DNA of 64,000 nucleotides from Kaistia hirudinis (GTDB taxonomy: Bacteria; Pseudomonadota; Alphaproteobacteria; Rhizobiales; Kaistiaceae): contig NZ_JACIDS010000006.1 in NCBI RefSeq assembly GCF_014196455.1, forward strand, positions 124,001 through 188,000, given 5' to 3'. The notes under the pieces are model-generated. The model did not search any database. It was given only the letters and a program-made list of their open reading frames with translations, and was not told the DNA's origin. The position numbers and the translations under genes were made by a program. Within the stretch, counting starts at the first letter, position 1. Each line of letters starts with the position of its first letter. Shown here piece after piece: positions 16,296 through 24,092 of the stretch.

Positions 16296-17873
16296 TCAGT
16301 TCACCGAGGCCTTGGCCGCCAGCGGCTCGCCGACGAGCGGCGCGCGGGCATAGTCCTTGACCCGGTCGGCGACGATGAAGTGCCACTTCTCGTCGGAGAG
16401 GTACAAGGTCGCCTGGTTGTCCCAGAGATACTGCGCCGCCGCGGTCAGCGCCGCCTTGCGCTCGTCGCCGCTTGCCGCGCGCTGCGCCGCGACGAGCTCG
16501 ACGATCTTGGGGTCGTTCAGGTGCCAAATGGCCTCTGCCGCGCCGCCCGTATAGAGGCCGAGAATGAAGTCGGCGTCGTTGTTGAACGAGGCGAGCGTGT
16601 TCAGCGTCAGGTCATAGGTGTTGTAGGAGGAGCGGAAGGCGCCGACCTCCAGCCGCTCGACCTTCGGCCGGAAGCCGACCTGCTCCAGCGAGGCGGCGAT
16701 CGCCTGGTCGATCTCGAGCTGGTTGGGGACCAGCGTCGTCGTCGCCATAGTGATGTCGACGCCGTCCGGGGCCACTTCGGCGACCAGCGCCTTGGCCTTT
16801 TCCGGATCATAGGCGAAGTCCGGCTTCAGCGGCTCATAGGAGGGCGCCGAGGTCGGCAGCGCGGAGTAGCCGACAGGGTTCAGCCCGCCGCCGATGCTCT
16901 TGGCGATCGCCTCGCGGTCGACCGCATAGGCCAGCGCCTGGCGCAGCTTGACGTCCTTGAACGGGCCGTTGTGCTGGACGAGGCCGACGATCTGCGCCGG
17001 CGGCGACTGGTTGACGATGTGAAACTTGGCATTGTCCTTGACGCGGCCGATGTCCTCCGACGAGACGCGGGTCAGGATATCCACCTGGCCGTCGAGCAGC
17101 GCATTGATGCGCGCCTGGCCGTCCTCGATATAGCGGAAGATGATCGTCTTGATCTTGGGCGTGCCGCCCCAGTAATCCGGGTTGGCTTCGAGCGTGACGT
17201 CGTTGCCGGTATAGGACACGAACTTGTAGGGGCCGCTGCCGAGCGCGCCCTTCTTGAAATTGTCGGGATTGTCGATGTTCGCCTTCGGCAGGATCTTCAC
17301 GAAGGCCATGGCGTTCTCGATCACGCCGAAGGGCTTGGGCGAGACGATCTCGATCTCGGTCGGGCTCTTGACGTCGACCTTGAGGCCTTCGACGACGAGC
17401 ATCGACTGCGCGAGCTTGCCGAGGCCGAGGCGGTCGAAGCTCGCCTTGACGTCCTCCGCCGTGACCGGCGTGCCGTCGTGGAACTTCGCATCCGTCCGGA
17501 TCGTCGCCGACACCGTCGTCGGCGAAAGGCGCTTCCAGGAGGTGGCGAGCGCGGGCTGCATCACGCCCTTGTCGTCGAAGGCGACGAGCGTGTCATGGAC
17601 CAGCGAGGCGACCTGCTCGTCGACGAGGCCGAAGCCCGCGGCGGGATCCCAATAGTTCGAGGTCGGCGGCTCGGCATTGCCATAGGTGAGCGTGCCGGCC
17701 GGCGCCGCGCCTTCTGCTGCGAAGGCACGCGCGAATTCGACGCCGGTGCCGCGGTCGATGCCGCCCAGCACGGGCAATGCGGCCGCCGAGGCAAGGGCCG
17801 CCTGGAGGAAGCGGCGGCGGTCGAGCCCGCGGCGCACGTTGCCGCCCGCAGAATCGTCGGTGCAGTCAGACAT
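16296..17873 (-). CDS. Tat-exported extracellular solute-binding protein, family 5
   Basis: 525-residue receptor of the peptide/nickel/opine class. The N-terminus has a twin-arginine signal (LDRRRFLQAALASAAALPVL, about residues 17-36), so it should be exported folded by Tat. The mature part shows family-5 landmarks: ATSWKRLSPTTVSATIRTDA, KFHDGTPVTAEDVKASFDR, GSGPYKFVSY, NPDYWGGTPKI and LRQALAYAVDREAI. It is the first gene of the 12-gene minus-strand block and sets which compound enters. A good AAGGGA Shine-Dalgarno precedes the ATG. A palindrome TATACCGTATA 78 bases upstream is a likely GntR site. Confidence 0.93.
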   Translation of the reverse strand: MSDCTDDSAGGNVRRGLDRRRFLQAALASAAALPVLGGIDRGTGVEFARAFAAEGAAPAGTLTYGNAEPPTSNYWDPAAGFGLVDEQVASLVHDTLVAFDDKGVMQPALATSWKRLSPTTVSATIRTDAKFHDGTPVTAEDVKASFDRLGLGKLAQSMLVVEGLKVDVKSPTEIEIVSPKPFGVIENAMAFVKILPKANIDNPDNFKKGALGSGPYKFVSYTGNDVTLEANPDYWGGTPKIKTIIFRYIEDGQARINALLDGQVDILTRVSSEDIGRVKDNAKFHIVNQSPPAQIVGLVQHNGPFKDVKLRQALAYAVDREAIAKSIGGGLNPVGYSALPTSAPSYEPLKPDFAYDPEKAKALVAEVAPDGVDITMATTTLVPNQLEIDQAIAASLEQVGFRPKVERLEVGAFRSSYNTYDLTLNTLASFNNDADFILGLYTGGAAEAIWHLNDPKIVELVAAQRAASGDERKAALTAAAQYLWDNQATLYLSDEKWHFIVADRVKDYARAPLVGEPLAAKASVN

Positions 17874-17950
17874 GATCGTTCCCTTCTGGTCCGTCTGGAA
17901 TCGCGGAGCTTGGCGCCGTCGCGGGCGATGCGTCCGTCTATGGAGTTCAG

Positions 17951-17961
17951 TATACCGTATA
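17951..17961. promoter_or_regulatory. Candidate GntR/FCD operator upstream of the importer operon
   Basis: TATACCGTATA is a perfect 11-base palindrome with a single central base, preceded by CAG as in the site at 10831 (both read CAGTATAC). It lies 78 bases before the binding-protein ATG, in an AT-richer patch suited to a promoter. It probably binds the GntR regulator encoded within the same block. Confidence 0.5.
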
Positions 17962-18579
17962 ACAAAAGACCGTCAACCGAGTGGAGTCGGGGGCGGAGCT
18001 TCCACGACAGACGAAAGCCCGTCAGGGATCGAAAGACGGGTTCGACGAGGTCAGCGGCCCCGAAGGTCCGGCAATATCCGGTCCGCTTGTTTCGCGGGAC
18101 GTCCGGGTTTGCGAATGACCTGGCGCTGCGGAATGGCTGAAGTCGGCGTAGCGTCACACCGGGTCGGCAATCGATTGTGCCATCGAGGGCCCGCCTCGGA
18201 TGCGGGCGACATCGGCCGATGTCGATGGCGTCGCATGGGGTATGCGGCATGGCGCTCGCGGATCGGTCCGGTCATGGAGGCCGGCGCACCGTGGGGCGCA
18301 GCCTCACGGGGTCTATTGCGCCACGATTTCAGGACGAAATTCTCTTTCGTCATTGCATTCATGACGCCGCGTCGCCATCTTCCAAATGTGGAACCCGTCT
18401 GTACTTTTGAAATTCGCGATATAGATCGCCAGATTTTCTCGTAAATATCCTGATCGAGAAATCACAAATCGGACGGTTTATTTCTGATCATTCGAGACAG
18501 TCGGAAATTCATCCAAGGCATCCGTCGCTTCAATTCGGAGCGATTGCCTCATTTCGTACCAAGCGTAGAGGAGGCGGTC
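17962..18579. other. Gene-poor intergenic stretch
   Basis: I see no convincing gene on either strand over about 600 bases. The left half is GC-rich with an 18-base perfect palindrome at 18207-18224 (CGACATCGGCCGATGTCG). The right half, about 18330-18560, is clearly more AT-rich than its surroundings and may hold the promoter of the mini-gene at 18580. Short open frames here have no ribosome sites or recognisable motifs. Confidence 0.5.
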
Positions 18580-18714
18580 ATCGCCAAGGGCCAGAAGCAC
18601 AGCAATCGCGAAGTCCGCAAGCCGAAGGCGGCGAAGCCGCCCGCACCGGCGACGCCCAGCCTGCTGACCAAGGGCATGTCGACGCCCGTCGGCATGCCGA
18701 AGAAGTCGCACTGA
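18580..18714 (+). CDS. Small basic conserved-type protein (44 aa) with apparent ATC start
   Basis: The reading frame codes (M/I)AKGQKHSNREVRKPKAAK and then a Pro/Ala-rich middle, ending in GMPKKSH. It is very Lys/Arg-rich (estimated pI well above 10). It resembles a family of tiny rhizobial proteins that begin MAKGQ.RSNRE.KKPK (recalled, not searched). A perfect AGGAGG Shine-Dalgarno (18569-18574) sits five bases before the codon that aligns with the family Met, but that codon is ATC, not ATG. The only other in-frame start is a TTG at 18544 with no ribosome site. Either a rare ATC start is used, or a point mutation has silenced or weakened the gene. Function unknown. Confidence 0.55.
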   Translation: MAKGQKHSNREVRKPKAAKPPAPATPSLLTKGMSTPVGMPKKSH

Positions 18715-18814
18715 GCCGCGGAATGGTCCGCCGGCGCCTTACGGCGACCGGGGACCGACGCTGCGCCGGCGGCGAGCGCGCAGTTCGCGCTTTTCGTGTC
18801 GGCGACAGCCATCA

Positions 18815-18840
18815 TCCCGCAGCGGCGTTGCCGCTCGGGA
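18815..18840. other. Stem-loop between two small genes
   Basis: The arms TCCCG-c-AGCGGC and GCCGCT-CGGGA form an 11-pair stem with one bulged C and a three-base loop. No T-run follows, so this is not a canonical intrinsic terminator. It may still end or stabilise the upstream mini-gene transcript. Confidence 0.35.
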
Positions 18841-18893
18841 ACCACGGCAGATCGCCGGCATGAGCCGCCCGCGCCTGCCAGAAAGGCAGAGCG

Positions 18894-19202
18894 ATGCTCT
18901 ATCTCGGGCGGATTGCCGGCAGCGGCACGCTGAAATGCAACGGCCAGACGATCGGCCGCGCGGCCTATGATTTCGACGGATTCTTTCGCCGGGCGACCGG
19001 CGTCACCAGTTCGGGCGAATTGCGCGCCTCCGCTGACGCCCTGCAGCAGATCTTCGGCAGGGACGGCATCCAGCTTCTGACGGATGAGGGCAAGCTCCTC
19101 GAGCTCGGCTTCTCCGAAAAGACCCTCGCCTCCGGATGTGACGTCGCCCATGTCGACGTTACCGGCGGCCTGCCGACCACGTCCGAGCCCTGGCGCTCCT
19201 GA
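18894..19202 (+). CDS. Conserved hypothetical protein (102 aa)
   Basis: 102 residues, soluble, no signal peptide or membrane segment. The opening MLYLGRIAGSGTLKCNGQTI and the motif AAYDFDGFFRRATGVTSSGE suggest a small beta-rich fold, and LASGCDVAHVDVTGGLP ends the conserved-looking part. The pattern is reminiscent of short uncharacterised rhizobial proteins; I do not recognise a function. An AAAGG ribosome-site-like stretch lies about 8 bases upstream of the ATG. The gene stands alone, 70 bases before manA, and could share its transcript. Confidence 0.65.
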   Translation: MLYLGRIAGSGTLKCNGQTIGRAAYDFDGFFRRATGVTSSGELRASADALQQIFGRDGIQLLTDEGKLLELGFSEKTLASGCDVAHVDVTGGLPTTSEPWRS

Positions 19203-19272
19203 CCGCGACGCGTGCCCAGAACGGCACGACGCGCCCCCTGACATCAGGCCGAATCCAGAACGGGAGTTAGCC

Positions 19273-20202
19273 GTGACCATTGAACACGCCTTGAAGCACA
19301 ATGTCCTCAAGCCCTGGGGCAGCCAGGATCTGCGCCCCTGGGACGAGACGACCAGCGAGACCGAGCATGTCGGCGAGATCTGGTTCGAGCGGAAAGATCC
19401 GTCCGCGCCCGAGCCGGCGCTGCTCGTCAAGCTGCTCTTCACCACGGCGCCGCTGTCGATCCAGGTGCATCCCGATGATGCGCGGGCGAAGCGGCTGGGC
19501 CTTCCGAACGGCAAGTCCGAGGCTTGGTACATCCTGGCCGGGGCGCCCGGTGCGCGCGTCGCGCTCGGTCTGCGCCGCCGCGTCACCGCAGCCAAGCTGT
19601 CCGCCTCGATCGAGGACGGCTCGATCTCCAATCTCGTCGAGTGGCGCCGCGTCCAGAAGGACGACGCCATCTCCGTCCCCGCGGGCACCATCCATGCCAT
19701 CGGTGGCGGGCTGGTGATCGCCGAGATCCAGCAGCGCAGCGACACGACCTTCCGCCTGTTCGATTATGGACGGGCGCGGGAACTGCATCTCGAAGAAGCC
19801 GTCGCCGCGGCCGATGCCGGCCCCGTTGCCACGCAAACCATCGCGCGGCGCCTGACCGACCGGCGCGCGCTGCTCGTTTCCGGGCCGCATTTCGTGCTGG
19901 AGCGGATCGAGCTGCCGCCAAAATCGAAATGGAGCCTCTATGCCGAGCGCGAGACTTGGCTGCTCGCCATCGAGGGCGGCGCCCGCATTGGCGCGACGCG
20001 CCTCAAGCTCGGCGAGGCGATGTTCCTCGACGACGACCAGGCGGAGATCGAGGTCGGCGCCGAAGGGCTGAGGGGCCTCGTCGCCTATCCCGGCGCGATC
20101 CCCGCACCCAACCTGATTTCCCGTCCGGACTGGCACATCGCGGTGCCGACGACGGGCGCCGATGGCCAGGCTTCGGTTGCGACCATGGAGGCGAAGACAT
20201 GA
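19273..20202 (+). CDS. manA: Mannose-6-phosphate isomerase, class I (cupin)
   Basis: 309-residue zinc isomerase interconverting mannose-6-phosphate and fructose-6-phosphate in the cytoplasm. The metal-site residues are visible: QVHPDDARAKR (His, about residue 63), GKSEAWYILAG (Glu) and VPAGTIHAIGGG (His), with IQQRSDTTFRLFDYGR giving the catalytic Arg region of class I enzymes. The start is GTG at 19273 with GGAG 6-9 bases upstream; the frame extends further but without a plausible start. Its TGA overlaps the glycosyltransferase ATG (ATGA), linking it to mannose/mannoside metabolism with the next two genes. Confidence 0.9.
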   Translation: MTIEHALKHNVLKPWGSQDLRPWDETTSETEHVGEIWFERKDPSAPEPALLVKLLFTTAPLSIQVHPDDARAKRLGLPNGKSEAWYILAGAPGARVALGLRRRVTAAKLSASIEDGSISNLVEWRRVQKDDAISVPAGTIHAIGGGLVIAEIQQRSDTTFRLFDYGRARELHLEEAVAAADAGPVATQTIARRLTDRRALLVSGPHFVLERIELPPKSKWSLYAERETWLLAIEGGARIGATRLKLGEAMFLDDDQAEIEVGAEGLRGLVAYPGAIPAPNLISRPDWHIAVPTTGADGQASVATMEAKT

Positions 20203-22484
20203 CCGACATCCGGCGGATCGCCTTCATCGGCAATGCGCTGCCGCGGCGCTGCGGCATCGCAACCTTCACCACGGACCTTCAGCAGGCCGTGGCCGCGACC
20301 TCCAGCAAGGTCGAAACGGCGATCGTGGCGATGACCGACAAGGGGCGCAGCTATGATTACCCCGCGAGCGTCGGCTTCGAGATCCGCGACGATCGTCCTG
20401 AAGACTATGTCCGCGCGGCTGATTTCATCCGGGACGGCGGTTTCGACGTCGTCTCGCTGCAGCACGAATTCGGCATTTTCGGCGGCGAGGCCGGCGGCGA
20501 CATTCTCGCGCTCTTGTCGCGATTGACCGTTCCGCTCGTCACCACCCTCCACACCGTGCTCGCCAAGCCCACGCCCGTCCAGCGCCGCGTGCTGCTCGGC
20601 GTCGTCGACGCCTCGTCGAAGGTCGTCGTCATGGCCGAGAAGGGCCACAAGCTGCTGCGGAGCGTCTATGGCGTTCCGGCCGAGAAGATCGAGGTCATCC
20701 CGCACGGCATTCCGGAGTTCGACTTCGTCGAGCCGGACATGGCCAAGGCGAAGCTCGGCTTTGCCGGCAAGCCGGTGATCCTGACGTTCGGCCTGCTGTC
20801 GCCGAACAAGGGCATCGAAGTCATGATCGAGGCAATGCCGTCGATCCTCGCGCGGTGCCCCCGTGCCGTCTATGTGGTGCTCGGCGCCACCCATCCCAAT
20901 CTGGTGCGCGACCAGGGCGAAGCCTATCGCGAGAGCCTGGTCGAACGAGTCCATGAGCTCGGCATCGACGAGCACGTGGTCTTCCTCGACCAGTTCGTCG
21001 ACCAGGCGACACTGCTCGGCTTCATCTCGATGTGCGACGTCTATGTGACGCCCTATCTCAATGAAGCGCAGATGACCTCCGGCACGCTCGCCTACAGCTT
21101 CGGGCTCGGCAAGGCTGTCGTCTCGACGCCCTATTGGCACGCGCGCGAATTGCTGGCCGATGGGCGCGGCATCCTGGTTCCCTTCGGCGATTCGAAGGCG
21201 ATCGGCGACGAGATCGCCGGCCTTCTCACCGATGATGCACGGCGCCAGTCGATCCGCGTGCGGGCCTATGCGGCGAGCCGCTCCATGACATGGCATCATA
21301 CGGCCGAGCGCTATCTGGAGGTGTTCGAGCATGCCGGGCGTGGGCAGGGGCTGCGGATCTTCCCGCGCCCGTCGTCCGCGCCGGGCGCCGCCGTCGCGCG
21401 GTCCCTGCCGGATGTGAGCCTCGCTCATTTCCTGGCGCTGTGCGACGACACCGGCCTCTATCAGCACGCCGTTCATTCGGTGCCCGACCGCGCGCATGGC
21501 TATTGCGTCGACGACAATGCGCGGGCTCTGCTCGTCGCCTGCGCGCTCTCGGTGCCGGACGAACAGCCCCTCTCCGCGCCGCTTGCCTCGCGTTTTGCCG
21601 CCTTCGTCCAGCACGCCTGGAATCCGGACACGCGGCGGTTCCGGAACTTCATGAGTTTCGACCGGCGCTGGCTCGAGGATCGCGGCTCCGAGGACAGTCA
21701 TGGCCGCACCCTCTGGGCGCTCGGCGAACTTTCCCGCTCCGCGGCGCATCCCGCCAGGCAGCAATGGGCCGCAGCGCTCTTTGCCGAGGCTTTGCCGTCG
21801 GTCGACGGCTTCAGCTCGCCGCGGGCCTGGGCCTTCACGCTGCTCGGCCTCGACGGCTATTGCGCCGCCCATGCGGATCGGCAGGAAGCCCATCGGCTGC
21901 GCACGACCCTCGCCGACCGCCTCGTCGAATGCCTTGACGTGACCGCGACGCGCGACTGGGTTTGGTTCGAACCCGGCCTCGCCTATGACAATGCCCGCCT
22001 GCCGCAGGCCTTGATCGTCACCGGGCTCGCGACCGGCACGCCGCGGCACCTTGAGGCGGGCCTCCGATCGCTCCGCTGGCTGATGCGCCGGCAGGTCACA
22101 CCGGAAGGCCACTTTCGGCCCGTCGGCTCTGCGAGCTTCGGCGATCTTCGCCAGCCGCCCAAGCCCTTCGACCAGCAGCCGCTGGAAGCGACGGCGACGA
22201 TCTCCGCCTGCCTCGCCGCCTGGCGCGCCGATGGCGACGCCGCCTGGAGAGACGCGGCCGAGCGCGCCTTCGACTGGTTCCTCGGCGCGAACGAACTCCA
22301 GCTTCCGCTCGTCGATACGGAAAGCGGCAGCTGTCGCGACGGGCTGCATCCCGACCGCGCCAACGAGAATTGCGGCGGCGAATCCGTCGTTTCCTACCTG
22401 CTCAGCCTGGCGGAAATGCGTGCGCTCGCCCGGCAGACCGAGGAACGACCCAACCGGCCCTCGCTGCGCCTCCTGCGCCGCTGA
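20199..22484 (+). CDS. Two-domain glycosyltransferase (GT4) with C-terminal alpha-helical barrel-like domain
   Basis: 761 residues. Residues 1-390 form a GT-B glycosyltransferase: FIGNALPRRCGIATFTTDL for acceptor binding, HEFGIFGGEAGG, IPHGIPEF, LLSPNKGIEVMIEAMP for the donor domain, and TSGTLAYSFGLGKAVVSTPY with the GT4 E/S-G region. Residues about 410-745 are helical repeats rich in Trp/His (HGYCVDDNARALLVAC, SEDSHGRTLWALGEL, GLAYDNARLPQALI), resembling an (alpha/alpha)6 glycosidase-like barrel. The gene is coupled to manA by ATGA and followed by a GH130 gene. The trio suggests synthesis and phosphorolysis of a mannose-containing oligosaccharide; the product is not known. Confidence 0.88.
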   Translation: MTDIRRIAFIGNALPRRCGIATFTTDLQQAVAATSSKVETAIVAMTDKGRSYDYPASVGFEIRDDRPEDYVRAADFIRDGGFDVVSLQHEFGIFGGEAGGDILALLSRLTVPLVTTLHTVLAKPTPVQRRVLLGVVDASSKVVVMAEKGHKLLRSVYGVPAEKIEVIPHGIPEFDFVEPDMAKAKLGFAGKPVILTFGLLSPNKGIEVMIEAMPSILARCPRAVYVVLGATHPNLVRDQGEAYRESLVERVHELGIDEHVVFLDQFVDQATLLGFISMCDVYVTPYLNEAQMTSGTLAYSFGLGKAVVSTPYWHARELLADGRGILVPFGDSKAIGDEIAGLLTDDARRQSIRVRAYAASRSMTWHHTAERYLEVFEHAGRGQGLRIFPRPSSAPGAAVARSLPDVSLAHFLALCDDTGLYQHAVHSVPDRAHGYCVDDNARALLVACALSVPDEQPLSAPLASRFAAFVQHAWNPDTRRFRNFMSFDRRWLEDRGSEDSHGRTLWALGELSRSAAHPARQQWAAALFAEALPSVDGFSSPRAWAFTLLGLDGYCAAHADRQEAHRLRTTLADRLVECLDVTATRDWVWFEPGLAYDNARLPQALIVTGLATGTPRHLEAGLRSLRWLMRRQVTPEGHFRPVGSASFGDLRQPPKPFDQQPLEATATISACLAAWRADGDAAWRDAAERAFDWFLGANELQLPLVDTESGSCRDGLHPDRANENCGGESVVSYLLSLAEMRALARQTEERPNRPSLRLLRR

Positions 22485-22519
22485 CATCCCTTCCCTCATC
22501 AAGATCGACCGAGACCATC

Positions 22520-23812
22520 TTGTCGCAACCTACCTTCCTGAACCGGCAGGCCCTTTATCTACGTCCCGATCCGGGGCGCGTCATCGTCCGCCCGTTCAAG
22601 CCCGCGATCGAGCCGCGCGACCTTCGTCCGGAAGAAAAGACTCGCGCCAACCACATCGTCGATCGCGTCCTGTCGCTCGATGCCGAGACCGCCGCGGATC
22701 AACTCGCCGAGGTGCTGGAGAATTTCGAAGGCCGGCATCGCAATCTCCTCGCGACCTTCGAGAGCCGTGCCGACGAGATGGAGGAGGCGCTCGCCGCCCA
22801 TCCCGAATTCACCCAGCTGCAGCGGCGGCTGGTCGGCGCCTATTTCCTGCACGAATATTCGTTCGAGGCGGCAGCGCTGTTCAATCCGAGCATCGTCCCG
22901 CATCCCGACCAGACGGGCGTATCGGAAGGGGGGCTCCGCTTCGTCCTCAGCCTGCGCGCGGTGGGCGAGGGCCATGTCTCCTCGCTCACCTTCCGCTCGG
23001 GAACGATCGAGGCGCGGGGCAATATCGTCATCGATCCGACGGCCCGCCTCGCATCGATGCCGAAGCTCAAGCACCCTGTCAGCGAGGACGGCGCGGTTGA
23101 GGTGACGTTCAAGCACGATGTCGAACTCAGCGAGCGCGTGGTCTTCCCCGTCACCGAGGCCCAATCGAACGGCATCGAGGATGCGCGCTTCGTCGAATTC
23201 AAGGACCAGGGCAGATCGACCTATTACGCGACCTATACGGCCTATAATGGCCGCGGCATCCGCTCGGAGCTGATCGAAACGCGCGACTTCCTGTCGTTTC
23301 GCATGACGCCGCTACGGGGCTCTGCAGCGCGCAACAAGGGCATGGCGCTGTTCCCGCGGCGGATCGACGGCCGCTACGCGATGATCGCACGGCAGGACAA
23401 CGAGAACCTCTATCTGATCTATTCCGACGACCTGCTCACATGGGATGGCGGCCAGGCGATCCTGAAGCCGGAATTTCCCTGGGAGTTCGTCCAGATCGGC
23501 AATTGCGGCGCGCCGATCGAGCTCGACGAGGGCTGGCTGCTCCTCACTCATGGCGTCGGCCCGGTCCGCAAATATTCGATCGGCGCCGCGCTGCTCGACA
23601 AGAACGACCCGTCCAAGGTGATCGCCCGCACGCGCGAACCGCTGGTGCGCCCGGATCAGTCCGAACGCGAGGGCTATGTCCCGAACGTCGTCTACACCTG
23701 CGGCGCGCTGCGGCACGGCGAGGTGATCGTCCTGCCCTACGCCGTCTCCGACACTTTCTCGAACTTCGCGACGATCCGGATCGACCAGCTCATGCGCAGC
23801 CTGACGGGGTAG
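22520..23812 (+). CDS. GH130 family mannoside phosphorylase
   Basis: 430-residue five-bladed propeller enzyme of glycoside hydrolase family 130. An N-terminal helical part (LYLRPDPGRVIVRPF, DRVLSLDAETAADQLAEVL) precedes the propeller. EAQSNGIEDARFVEF carries the catalytic Asp, YNGRGIRSELIETRDFLSF is the next blade, and GNCGAPIELDEGWLLLTHGVG and REGYVPNVVYTCGA are characteristic. GH130 enzymes phosphorolyse beta-mannosides to mannose-1-phosphate, acting in the cytoplasm. The best start is TTG at 22520 (MSQPTFLNRQ): no ATG or GTG matches the family N-terminus and the ribosome site is weak. It works naturally with manA and the glycosyltransferase just upstream. Confidence 0.87.
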   Translation: MSQPTFLNRQALYLRPDPGRVIVRPFKPAIEPRDLRPEEKTRANHIVDRVLSLDAETAADQLAEVLENFEGRHRNLLATFESRADEMEEALAAHPEFTQLQRRLVGAYFLHEYSFEAAALFNPSIVPHPDQTGVSEGGLRFVLSLRAVGEGHVSSLTFRSGTIEARGNIVIDPTARLASMPKLKHPVSEDGAVEVTFKHDVELSERVVFPVTEAQSNGIEDARFVEFKDQGRSTYYATYTAYNGRGIRSELIETRDFLSFRMTPLRGSAARNKGMALFPRRIDGRYAMIARQDNENLYLIYSDDLLTWDGGQAILKPEFPWEFVQIGNCGAPIELDEGWLLLTHGVGPVRKYSIGAALLDKNDPSKVIARTREPLVRPDQSEREGYVPNVVYTCGALRHGEVIVLPYAVSDTFSNFATIRIDQLMRSLTG

Positions 23813-23980
23813 TCGTCGCCGGCACGACAGGCCGGCGCGGGCCGACCACCTCAAAGCCCTCCGCGCCCATGTTCGCCGCGGTCCGCGTCTTCCACGGCCG
23901 GCCCTCCGACCTGCCACGCATCGGCCCGCTTCGACCAGCTTCGAGGCGCTCAATGTCGCCGGACTTTCCGAAAATCATGT

Positions 23981-24003
23981 TATAATGATGTACGTACAAC
24001 ACA
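23981..24003. promoter_or_regulatory. Promoter -10-like box and GntR/HutC operator before the sugar importer operon
   Basis: TATAAT (23981-23986) overlaps a 20-base site AATGATGTACGTACAACACA (23984-24003). This matches 15 of 20 positions of the near-perfect palindrome at 29907-29926 in front of deoC, including the identical core TACGTACAACA. It lies about 90 bases before the binding-protein ATG. A GntR/HutC regulator is encoded in the same cluster at 29052. I see no clear -35 at the normal distance. Confidence 0.6.
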
Positions 24004-24092
24004 TTGACGGTTCGTCAGCATGTTGCTAGCGTTGGGGTGCTGGCTGCCTGGAGGATGGCTGATTCAGCGGAACAGGGTGGGAGGATAAGTCT

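Noticed and set aside
18051-18362. 103-residue minus-strand frame in the gene-poor region
   Set aside because: Low-complexity, no ribosome site or recognisable motif; likely random.
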